DNA of 12,720 bases from Bovifimicola sp050309585 (GTDB lineage: Bacteria > Bacillota > Clostridia > Lachnospirales > Lachnospiraceae): assembly GCA_050309585.1 (NCBI GenBank), contig JBNRML010000069.1, positions 1 through 12,720 on the forward strand, in the 5' to 3' direction. The position numbers and the translations under genes were made by a program. Below are positions 6,290-12,720 of this stretch, in pieces. Under the pieces are notes generated by a model. The model made no database searches. It was not told where the DNA came from and saw nothing but the letters and a program-made list of their open reading frames with translations. Positions within the stretch are counted from its first letter, which is position 1. Each line of letters begins with the position of its first letter.

Positions 6290-7267
6290 AGAATTTACCG
6301 GTCCACTCGCCAAATATTTACAAGGGCTATTGGACGAAAAAAGAAGTCTTGGATTTAAATATAGGGAACAGGAACGATTACTCGGTGTGCTTGATAAGAT
6401 GAGTATTTCTTTTGATTGTAGCGATGGATTGTCAAAAGAATTCTGCTTAGAATTTGTCAAAAAGGATCCGAATTGTCACCAGGCAACGCAGGAAAATCGT
6501 GTTGCACTTATCCGTGTTTTGGCTGAATACATGATAAGGCATGATGTTCCTGCATATATGCTTGACTTTTCAATTGTAACAAGACAATATGAAGATTTCA
6601 AACCTTATATTTTCAATCATGATGAAATACATGATATTTTTTGTGCAGCTGATAACATAAAACCACATGCAAGTAAAAGCCACATTTTCTATCCAACTCT
6701 TTTAAGAGTTCAATATAGATGTGGGCTACGAATTTCAGAAACATTAAATATAACAATGAAAGATGTAGATTTTGAAAAGCAACTTCTCCATGTAAAAAAT
6801 GCAAAAAACAACAAAGATAGAGAAATACCTTTTTCAGATTCAGTTGCTGAATATTTGCAATGGTACAAGAGAAAAACACATCCGGTTTACAACGATACAG
6901 ATTTGTTTTTTAGGAGTAATAGAGGCTCAGGGCACTATGAAAAAACAGCCGTGAATCATTATTTTCATGATATTCTTTTAAATGCGGAATCACCTCCGGT
7001 GGTCGTAAGTTTGGCGGTCCTCATCTACATAACCTGCGCCATACTTTCTGTGTTCATAGTATGAACAATATGTTTCATAACGGAATTCCTCATGAAGTTG
7101 CTTTACCACTTCTGATGACATATATGGGACACGCAACCTTATCAGAAACTGGCAAATATTTAAAACTTACAGCAGAGGCATTTCCAGACTTGATAGACCA
7201 GATAAACAAGATATATGGTTCTATTATGCCTGATTTGGAGGTGAAAACAGAATATGAAGATGACTAA
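6276..7267 (+). pseudogene. Tyrosine recombinase, second of trio, frameshifted
   Basis: Second tyrosine recombinase of the trio, 330 residues if one missing base is restored. The start is ATG at 6276, ten bases after GGAGG. R152 (CGLRISE) and a candidate K177 (KNAKNNK) lie in the first frame. The frame then breaks near 6986: restoring one G in GCGGAATC gives NAGITSGGRKFGGPHLHNLRHTF, which joins smoothly to the second frame with HNLRHT, MGH and the likely nucleophile in GKYLKLT. As written, translation ends at 7064 and lacks the H-R-H-Y half of the active site. No slippery heptamer is apparent, so mutation or a sequencing error is more likely than programmed frameshifting. The 3' end overlaps the third gene by 14 bp. 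Confidence 0.85.
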
Positions 7268-8252
7268 TGATTTTCCACAATTGCTTAGTAGTTTTCTACT
7301 CAACGAACTTCCAATCATACATAATCAAAGTAAAAATACCATAGCCTCCTATCGCGACGCTTATGTTCAATTGCTTAAATATATAGAAAGTGAAAAAGGT
7401 ATATCAAGCGATAAGATAAGAGTTACTGATCTTACTGTTACAGCAATAGAGGAATTTTTGAAATGGCTCGAGGTAGAAAAAGGCAATTCAATAAGCACAC
7501 GCAATCAAAGACTTGCTGCAATAAGGTCATTATTTCATTACATACAAAAAAATGCTCCAGAATATATGTTTCAGTGTCACCAGATAATTGGCATCCCTTT
7601 CAAAAAAACAGAAAAAAGGGTTATCGGCTTTCTGAATGAAGAAAAAACAAGAGAACTTCTTGCAGCACCAAGTACTGATACAGCAAGAGGACTTCGAGAT
7701 CAAGCGTTGTTATGCCTTTTATATGATAGCGGAGCTAGAGTTCAAGAACTAGCTGATATTCGAATTAGAGATTTACGTCTTGATTCTCTTGCCCAGGTTC
7801 AATTAACAGGAAAAGGGAGAAAGACAAGAAGTGTACCTTTAATGGAGCAAACCGTTTGTATTCTAAAAGAATATATGAAGAGAAATGGTTTAGATAATGG
7901 ACTAAATGGTGATCACCCATTATTTTTCAATGCTCAAGAGAAAAAACTTACACGTCAGGGAATAACCTATGTATTAAAAAAATATGCTGAGCAATGTGGG
8001 ATCAATGATATCTCACCTCACCAACTAAGACATACAAAGGCAATGCACCTTACTGAGGCAAATGTTAACCCCATATTTATTAAGGATTTCCTAGGTCATA
8101 CAGACCTTAAGGTAACTGAAATATACTCAAAAACAAGTGTAAAAATGAAACGTGAGGCATTAAAAAAAATGGATACAAAAGAAGTCATTCCAGCAGATGC
8201 AAAAGAATGGAATGAAGATGCTGAACTTATGACATGGCTTAAGAGTTTGTAA
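7254..8252 (+). CDS. Tyrosine recombinase, third of trio
   Basis: A 332-residue tyrosine recombinase with a full catalytic set: R162 (SGARVQE), K187 (TGKGRK), H256, R259 and H260 (PHQLRH), H282 (LGH) and Y291 (TEIYSKTS). The core-binding domain is at about residues 5-105 and the catalytic domain at about 125-305. The start ATG is within the end of the second gene and has GGAGGTG ten bases upstream; a second in-frame ATG lies two codons on. It ends 72 bp before the convergent stop of the interrupted host recombinase. Members of the trio are thought to act together, and this one is intact. Confidence 0.92.
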   Translation: MKMTNDFPQLLSSFLLNELPIIHNQSKNTIASYRDAYVQLLKYIESEKGISSDKIRVTDLTVTAIEEFLKWLEVEKGNSISTRNQRLAAIRSLFHYIQKNAPEYMFQCHQIIGIPFKKTEKRVIGFLNEEKTRELLAAPSTDTARGLRDQALLCLLYDSGARVQELADIRIRDLRLDSLAQVQLTGKGRKTRSVPLMEQTVCILKEYMKRNGLDNGLNGDHPLFFNAQEKKLTRQGITYVLKKYAEQCGINDISPHQLRHTKAMHLTEANVNPIFIKDFLGHTDLKVTEIYSKTSVKMKREALKKMDTKEVIPADAKEWNEDAELMTWLKSL

Positions 8253-8267
8253 TAGAATATAAAACTG

Positions 8268-8332
8268 TTATGTAAAGAAAAACTGGTGGATTTCTGCATA
8301 AACATAGGGATTCACCAGGATACTTTACATAA
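8268..8332. repeat. Two-part hairpin in the right end of the element
   Basis: The perfect 10-bp arms TTATGTAAAG (8268-8277) and CTTTACATAA (8323-8332) enclose a second stem CTGGTG/CACCAG (8283-8288 and 8313-8318). The outer arms are the same half-site that forms the element ends. The structure lies between the third recombinase gene and the right terminus. Confidence 0.65.
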
Positions 8333-8349
8333 TAAAAAGCTTTACATAA
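8329..8349 (-). repeat. Right terminal inverted repeat (IRR)
   Basis: Read inward on the minus strand it begins TTATGTAAAGCTT and matches the left end at 16 of 21 positions. GCTTTACATAAT (8339-8350) is an exact reverse complement of 4906-4917. The end of the host recombinase reading frame now runs through this repeat. Confidence 0.75.
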
Positions 8350-8355
8350 TATCTA
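8350..8355. repeat. Right 6-bp direct repeat (TATCTA) flanking the element
   Basis: Second copy of the TATCTA found at 4875-4880. Merging the two copies removes the element and restores the recombinase codons ...LRYAMV.... Confidence 0.8.
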
Positions 8356-9274
8356 AGAGTTGTATCTATCTGCTCATGTCCCAATATCTTCTGCACTTGT
8401 TCAATTGGCATGCCCTTCTCAATCGCTCTGGTTGCCATAGTTCTTCTAAATTTATGTGGATGAACTTTTTCCACACCTAACTTCTTCCCCATCTCGCGTA
8501 ATCGTAGTTCCACTCCACTTTCAGTCAGTCTACTGTGCGGTTTGTTTAGCGACACAAATAATGCACTATTATTATCTGTTCTTGATTCAATATAATTCAT
8601 TAAATGAATTTTAGTCTTTGCATCAAAGTATGCCTTTCTCTCTTTGTCGCCCTTTCCATAAACTACACATTCTCGCTCCGAAAAATCTATATCATCAATA
8701 TTCAGTCTAACTAATTCGCCCACACGAATACCAGTTGAAAGCAAAAAATCAATCATTGCCCTATCACGAAGATTATTACAATTATCTCTGAGAATTTCAA
8801 CTTTCTCGTCCGGAATGGTATCTTTCACAATAATCGCAGTCTTCACCTTATGAATTCTTTTCATCGGACTTTTTATAATATAATCTTCTTCCTCCAACCA
8901 TGAAAAGAAAGTGGAAAGGCTTCTACGAATATTATCAATAGTTACCTTTCCACAATTATTTATCGTTTGATACTCCACAAGATATTTTCGTAGCATTTCA
9001 GTTGTAATCTTTATCACCGGAACATTTATTGTATCCAGCATTTTCTCAATATTGCACCTATAATAGCGTATTGTTTTATCAGAACATCCTTCTAAATGCT
9101 TTGCGGTTAAAAACATATCCAAAAATTCCACATTCGTGGTCTGTGCACAATCTGATGTAGCCTTTTCAGATAAGCGTTTTACCAGAACCTCTTGTAATCT
9201 TTGCATCTGCGATGCATTTAACACTTCCGCCATATTATTGACGATGTCGTAAATTTCTCTACCCATAAGAGCAC

Positions 9275-9318
9275 ACTCCTTTTTGAAGGAGTATATCGTA
9301 GAAAAATCATCACAGCAA
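9275..9318 (-). promoter_or_regulatory. Promoter and SD hairpin of the interrupted recombinase gene
   Basis: On the minus strand TTGCTG (9318-9313), 17 bases, TATACT (9295-9290) is a plausible sigmaA promoter. The perfect inverted repeat ACTCCTT/AAGGAGT with a four-base loop (9275-9292) contains the Shine-Dalgarno sequence. A transcript from this promoter would start inside the hairpin and leave the site free. A longer transcript reading through from the MerR gene would fold and hide it. Confidence 0.5.
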
Positions 9319-9333
9319 CAGAACGTATTACTG

Positions 9334-9367
9334 AAAGTTATCGTTGTATTCCTAACAATATAACTTT
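9334..9367 (-). terminator. Stem-loop after the MerR gene
   Basis: AAAGTTAT and ATAACTTT form a perfect 8-bp stem, extended by GTTGT/ACAAT, and begin three bases after the MerR stop codon. On the minus strand the stem ends in CTTT and then CAG, so the U-run is short. It may be a weak terminator or a 3' protecting stem. Confidence 0.45.
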
Positions 9368-9370
9368 AAT

Positions 9371-10105
9371 TTATTCTGCTTTATCGCAATAAATTTCTAT
9401 CGCATTTGCTACAAAGACCGCAGTACCTTCCCCTCCATAAGCATCAATATTCGTTGTAAAATCACCGCCGCCTGAATACATTTTTCCCAGTCCACGCAGA
9501 ATCTTATTGGTACAAGTATAAAGATTTTCTGTAATATAGTCTTGTATTCTCTTTACAAGATTCTGTGCCTCATCGGATGCCGGGTCACTATCCTTTATTT
9601 CTCCAGCTTCCTTAAATAACAGCATAAATCTATCTGCTAAGATTTTTTCATCTTCCTCGGTACGCTTCTTCTGTTTTTCTTCCATTTCTTTGTATTCTGG
9701 TGTGTTACCGTATAATTCCTTTGCTTGTCTGGAATATTCATCCAGCTTGCTTCTATCAAAAGCCTTAAAATCCATATGTTTTACTCCTAACATTTTTATT
9801 CCAAGTGCAAAGTTTATCAAGTTTTCAATATGTTCCTTCTTTAATCTAAGCAACTCAACCTGTTGTTCCAAAGCTTTACTTCTATTAAAGTCTGGACTAC
9901 TTATAATTACCTTGATATCTTTCAGAGAAAACTCCAATTCACGAAACAGTAGTATGTGTTGAAGGCACTCCAAATCTGTATCGTCATACAGTCTGTAGCC
10001 CGCATCTGTGTATCCCGATGGATGTAAAAGACCAATCTTGTCATAATATTGTAGAGTGCGTATACTCACTCCGGCAAGTTTGCTTACTTCATTTATTGTC
10101 ATCAT
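9371..10105 (-). CDS. MerR-family regulator with TipAS drug-binding domain
   Basis: A 244-residue transcription regulator. The N-terminal winged-helix MerR domain spans residues 1-70 (TINEVSKLAGVSIRTLQYYDKIGLLHPSGYTDAGYRLYDD is the hallmark). A dimerising helix covers about 75-110. The C-terminal half (about 125-240, ADRFMLLFKEAG to YGGEGTAVFVANAIEIYC) resembles the TipAS domain, which binds thiopeptides and other antibiotics in TipA and related proteins. MerR-TipAS proteins activate promoters by untwisting a long -35/-10 spacer on ligand binding. The gene has an AAAGGAGG site and its own MerR-type promoter. No obvious target gene is adjacent; the next gene on this strand is the interrupted recombinase, so its partner may be itself or elsewhere. 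Confidence 0.9.
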   Translation of the reverse strand: MMTINEVSKLAGVSIRTLQYYDKIGLLHPSGYTDAGYRLYDDTDLECLQHILLFRELEFSLKDIKVIISSPDFNRSKALEQQVELLRLKKEHIENLINFALGIKMLGVKHMDFKAFDRSKLDEYSRQAKELYGNTPEYKEMEEKQKKRTEEDEKILADRFMLLFKEAGEIKDSDPASDEAQNLVKRIQDYITENLYTCTNKILRGLGKMYSGGGDFTTNIDAYGGEGTAVFVANAIEIYCDKAE

Positions 10106-10135
10106 TACTATTTCCTCCTTTGACTTGGTAACTTT

Positions 10136-10166
10136 AGCATAAACTATTACGTAACGTCGGAGTCAA
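10136..10166 (-). promoter_or_regulatory. MerR-type promoter/operator with 19-bp spacer
   Basis: On the minus strand TTGACT (10166-10161), a 19-bp spacer containing GACGTTACGTAATAG with the palindrome TTACGTAA (10147-10154), then TATGCT (10141-10136). The overlong spacer with a central dyad is characteristic of MerR-regulated promoters and indicates autoregulation. Confidence 0.8.
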
Positions 10167-10169
10167 TAC

Positions 10170-10489
10170 TAATTCCAAAAAATATAAAAAAATATTGTAA
10201 AGCAACTCAGCAGAAACTTCAAATAGAACAAAATCGCTGCGCGATGGCCTACCAAGGCTGTGGCACATTTTTGCTCTTTCTAAAAAAGGCAGTGACAGGA
10301 TTGTCCCAAGATAGTATTGTTAAAGCACGACCAATAACAAACTTCAAACAACGGGCTTAGTCCCGACCAACTGCCTATGAAAAGAATACCATTTTTACAT
10401 TGCTTACACAAGCATTTTTATCAAGCAAATGCACCACCGTAAACGGATATGAAACCATTAACATTTCATTTAATTTACGGAGGTCATTT
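10170..10489. other. Structured non-coding stretch before the IS91-type unit
   Basis: No gene is visible in these 320 bases. Several short inverted repeats are present: TCGC/GCGA at about 10232-10243, GACA/TGTC at 10294-10305 and CGGG/CCCG at 10352-10365. A longer pair, AGGCAGT (10287-10293) and ACTGCCT (10370-10376), encloses the last two. The stretch is directly upstream of the recombinase pseudogene. It could be the left terminal region of the IS91-type unit, a structured RNA, or both. The 3' end carries the GGAGG site for the gene at 10490. Confidence 0.4.
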
Positions 10490-11342
10490 ATGTACAAAGA
10501 ATATATTAATCAATTACATATCGAAGCTAAGCTTCGCAATCTTGCAGACAGTTCTATCAAAACTTATACTGATTTCATACTGCGTTTCCTTGAATATACC
10601 GGAAAGAATCCTCAGGATATAACAGCCGAGGATGTAAGAAGCTTCCTTCTTTTCAAGCAGGAAACAATTGCAGCCACTACTCTTAATCACTATAATTCTG
10701 CCATTCATTTCTTTTTCCGCAGAGTTTTACATAAGCCTTGGGATGATGATGTCATTCCTCGCATGAAAGAGGATTATCATCTTCCAACTATTCTATCTTT
10801 GGAAGAGATTAACCACCTTCTTGACTATGTAGACGATATCAAATATAAAGCCATATTTTCTTTATTATATGGCTCCGGGCTTCGTGTCTCTGAAGCTGTA
10901 TATCTGGATTATTGTGACATTTCCAGAACAAATATGACTGTTCATGTAAGAAAGTCCAAATCCCGTATCGACAGATACACTATACTGTCCCAGAAGTCTC
11001 TCGATATACTTACTGGATACTAGTTTGCCTACAATAAGCCTACGGATGCTTTGTTTATCCAGAAGAATAAACCACACAATCGCATCACCCAGTCTGCTGT
11101 TCAACAGTATCTTAGAAACACCTGTAAAAAAGCAGGGATTAGTAAACATTATCTCACCTCACACTTTAAGACATGCTTTTGCGACTCATCTGTTGGAAAA
11201 TGGTGTGGAATTTCGCTATATCCAGACTCTCCTCGGACATCGCGATCCTAAATCTACTGAAGTATATCTGCATTTAAGTAATAAAACGGTTCTTGGCATC
11301 ACCAGTCCTTTTGACATGGAAGCAGGTGATATTCTTGGATAA
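10490..11342 (+). pseudogene. Tyrosine recombinase pseudogene of an IS91-type unit
   Basis: A compact tyrosine recombinase starting at ATG 10490 after TTACGGAGG. R132 (GSGLRVSE) and Lys in VRKSKSR lie in the first part. A TAG at 11021-11023 ends translation after TGY; the text continues in frame as FAYNKPTDALFIQ, and a TGG-to-TAG change would explain it. A frameshift near 11147 then moves to HTLRHAFATHLL, LGH and the nucleophile in TEVYLHLS; one extra T in ACATTATC would give KHISPHTLRH. Undamaged it would be about 283 residues, the size of IS-encoded integrases. Its stop overlaps the transposase start. Some IS91-family members carry such a second gene. Product as written is inactive. Confidence 0.85.
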
Positions 11343-12487
11343 ACCTACTGTACAGGGATATATTTCATTATTTTTATCCCAAATATCTGGATAAATATAA
11401 CCCTTCATCCCAGCAGGCTAAGGTTGCTCATTGTATTATCAACTGCAAAACCGGAGCTTATGGTGCCAACGTACAATTCTGTGAAGAATGTGATCATCCG
11501 GAGATTCGTTATAATTCCTGTCGTAACCGGTGTTGTCCTATGTGTCAGGCTTTACCTAAAGAAAAGTGGATAGATAATCGTCGTGAAGATGTTCTGGATG
11601 CTCCGTACTTTCATGTAGTATTTACTGTTCCACAGGAATTAAATCCTCTCATATATAGTAACCAGCAGGTATTATATGATGCGTTATACCACTCTGTATC
11701 AGCTACTATAAACGAACTTACTGCTGATAACAGACACCTTGGTGCCAGGGTTGGATACATCTGTGTTTTACACACATGGGGCTCTGAAATGAACTACCAT
11801 CCACACATACACGTCATACTTCTTGGTGGTGGTCTTTCATCAAAAAACGAGTGGCGTGATAAAGGCGAAGAATTCTTCCTGCCTGTAAAAGTGTTATCCA
11901 AGGTATTTCGTGGTAAATATATGGATGAACTTAAGTCCCTATACAAAGATAACAAACTTGAATTTCATGGCAGTAGTGAAAAATACCGCAACCACTATTC
12001 TTTCAAAGAGCTTCTTAACACCTGCTACTATAAAGACTGGATTCCGCATTGTAAGAAAACCTTCAATGGTGCACAGTCTGTCATTAATTATCTTGGCAAG
12101 TACACCCATCGCATCGCTATAAGCAACCATAGAATCATTCGTATGGATGGGGATACCGTTACCTACTATGTTAAAGACTATCGCGAAGAGGGTAAGTGGA
12201 AAGAACTTACAATTCCCGGCGTAGAGTTTATACGAAGGTTTCTTATGCACGTTCCTCCAAAACGTTTTGTCAGAATCAGGCATTATGGTTTACTTTGCAC
12301 CCGTAGTAAAAACAAGCATTTAACCTTATGCCGGAACCTTCTGGGATGTAAGAAATACTTATCCATACTTAAAGATATGGATGCACCTCAAATCATAGAA
12401 ACCCTGTATGGCATAAACATATCCGTATGTAAATGTTGTGGTGGTCATCTGGGAAAACCACAACTGCATATACCACTACGGATTTAA
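11335..12487 (+). pseudogene. IS91-family Y2/HUH transposase, frameshifted near the N-terminus
   Basis: A rolling-circle transposase of about 383 residues when one extra base is removed. TTG at 11335 begins MDKPTVQ; an extra G in CAGGGATA (about 11355-11357) shifts the frame, and the text resumes DIFHYFYPKYLDKYNPSSQQAKVA. The N-terminal zinc-binding cysteines are in CEECDH and SCRNRCCPMCQ. The HUH metal motif is HPHIH at about 155-159. Two tyrosines four residues apart, NYLGKYTHR at about 252 and 256, match the Y2 catalytic pair of IS91. A second cysteine cluster, CKCCGGHLG, lies near the C-terminus. The long uninterrupted part runs from 11540. The TTG overlaps the recombinase stop (TTGGATAA). 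The N-terminal break probably abolishes function unless translation restarts. Confidence 0.88.
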
Positions 12488-12514
12488 AATGAGTGCTCTA
12501 ATACTTCAAAAATC

Positions 12515-12532
12515 AGTCTCATCAATGAGGCT
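12515..12532 (+). terminator. Stem-loop after the transposase
   Basis: AGTCTCAT and ATGAGGCT pair with one wobble, 27 bases after the transposase stop, followed by TTGTTTGCT. It may be a weak intrinsic terminator or the hairpin near the replication-origin end of the IS91-type unit. Confidence 0.4.
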
Positions 12533-12636
12533 TGTTTGCTATGCCATAATTTAAATAAGCCGCCTGATATGAACTCAATTTCCATTTGACTTTACTAGTA
12601 TAACTCACCCTTAATAGCAGTATGTTTCACGCAGGA

Positions 12637-12718
12637 TAAATTTTCAGACTGCAAGACGGAGGAAGAAGGCGTAGCGGTGGCTACGTCGACTGACGACAAC
12701 GCCGCAGATGGAAATTTA
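12637..12718. repeat. Compact structured block with nested inverted repeats
   Basis: The outer arms TAAATTTTCAGACTGC (12637-12652) and GCAGATGGAAATTTA (12704-12718) are imperfect inverted repeats. Inside is CGTAGC-GGTG-GCTACG (12670-12685), extended by GG/TC. The base composition is clearly GC-richer than its surroundings. No start codon with a ribosome binding site is evident. It may be a structured RNA or a dispersed palindromic repeat; it runs to within two bases of the window end. Confidence 0.45.
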
Positions 12719-12720
12719 GA

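Larger units (their letters stand above)
4881..8349 (+). mobile_element. Three-tyrosine-recombinase (RIT-type) element
   Basis: The element holds three overlapping plus-strand tyrosine recombinase genes and no other cargo, bounded by inverted ends starting TTATG and flanked by the 6-bp direct repeat TATCTA. The three-gene organisation matches recombinase-in-trio (RIT) elements and is reminiscent of Tn554 transposition genes. It interrupts a host tyrosine recombinase within the catalytic tyrosine codon. The ends are placed by in silico excision, which restores the host gene exactly. Length without the repeat is 3469 bp. The middle gene carries a frameshift, so the element may need help in trans. 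Confidence 0.88.
8325..9266 (-). pseudogene. XerC/XerD-like tyrosine recombinase, interrupted at the catalytic Tyr codon
   Basis: A 313-residue product, of which residues 1-306 are native and the last seven (YVKLFIM) are read from the right end of the inserted element. The core-binding domain is at about 45-135 and the catalytic domain at 150-306. R181 (TGIRVGE), K205 (GKGDKE), H271 and R274 (HKFRR, with R275 where His is common), H297 (LGH) and Y306 (LRY) are all present. The original tail AMVNQNNVKLSHRKYIS is at 4820-4873. The start is ATG at 9266, eight bases after AAGGAGT. The protein keeps its nucleophile but loses the C-terminal helix that Xer proteins exchange between subunits, so normal activity is doubtful. 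Confidence 0.88.
10490..12487 (+). mobile_element. Decayed IS91-type insertion unit (boundaries not resolved)
   Basis: A tyrosine recombinase and an IS91-family Y2/HUH transposase, overlapping in one operon and both broken. IS91 elements lack classical inverted repeats and move by rolling circle, so ends cannot be placed without comparison. The true limits probably lie in the structured stretches 10230-10489 and 12488-12720. Confidence 0.65.

Noticed and set aside
6960..7070. Programmed frameshift in the middle recombinase
   Set aside because: No slippery heptamer or stimulatory structure is evident at the shift; a one-base loss in GCGG(G)AATC explains it better.

Overview
Low-GC DNA with strong AGGAGG-type ribosome binding sites, sigmaA-like promoters and gene families typical of Firmicutes. 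The recombinases, the IS91-type transposase and the DUF6033-like gene all suggest a gut Clostridia genome, most likely Lachnospiraceae. This assignment is inferred from protein character, not from a search.

Layout. (1) 241-4741, all on the minus strand: in transcription order a RelB/RelE-type toxin-antitoxin pair, a GNAT acetyltransferase, a DUF6033-like protein, a charged coiled-coil protein, an alpha/beta esterase and a metal-dependent cyclase. The functions are unrelated, yet several genes share a leader/junction motif, which gives the block a cassette-like look. (2) 4881-8355: a self-contained mobile element of about 3.5 kb made of three overlapping tyrosine recombinase genes (recombinase-in-trio, RIT, organisation). 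Its inverted ends carry an ordered array of TTATGnnAAG half-sites. (3) 8325-9266 minus: a XerC/XerD-like tyrosine recombinase interrupted by that element. Its missing C-terminal tail lies on the far side of the element at 4820-4879. (4) 9371-10105 minus: a MerR/TipAS regulator with a textbook 19-bp-spacer MerR promoter. (5) 10490-12487 plus: a decayed IS91-type unit, with a tyrosine recombinase pseudogene overlapping a Y2/HUH transposase pseudogene. It is flanked by structured non-coding sequence on both sides.

The main result is a nested insertion. The three-recombinase element sits in the codon of the catalytic tyrosine of another tyrosine recombinase. It is flanked by a 6-bp direct repeat (TATCTA). 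Removing it in silico with one copy of the repeat gives an uninterrupted 323-residue recombinase ending in RYAMVNQNNVKLSHRKYIS. The element's middle recombinase has a one-base frameshift that removes four of its catalytic residues, so this copy may no longer move by itself. Before the insertion the minus-strand order was MerR regulator, recombinase, toxin-antitoxin pair, then the mixed gene block.
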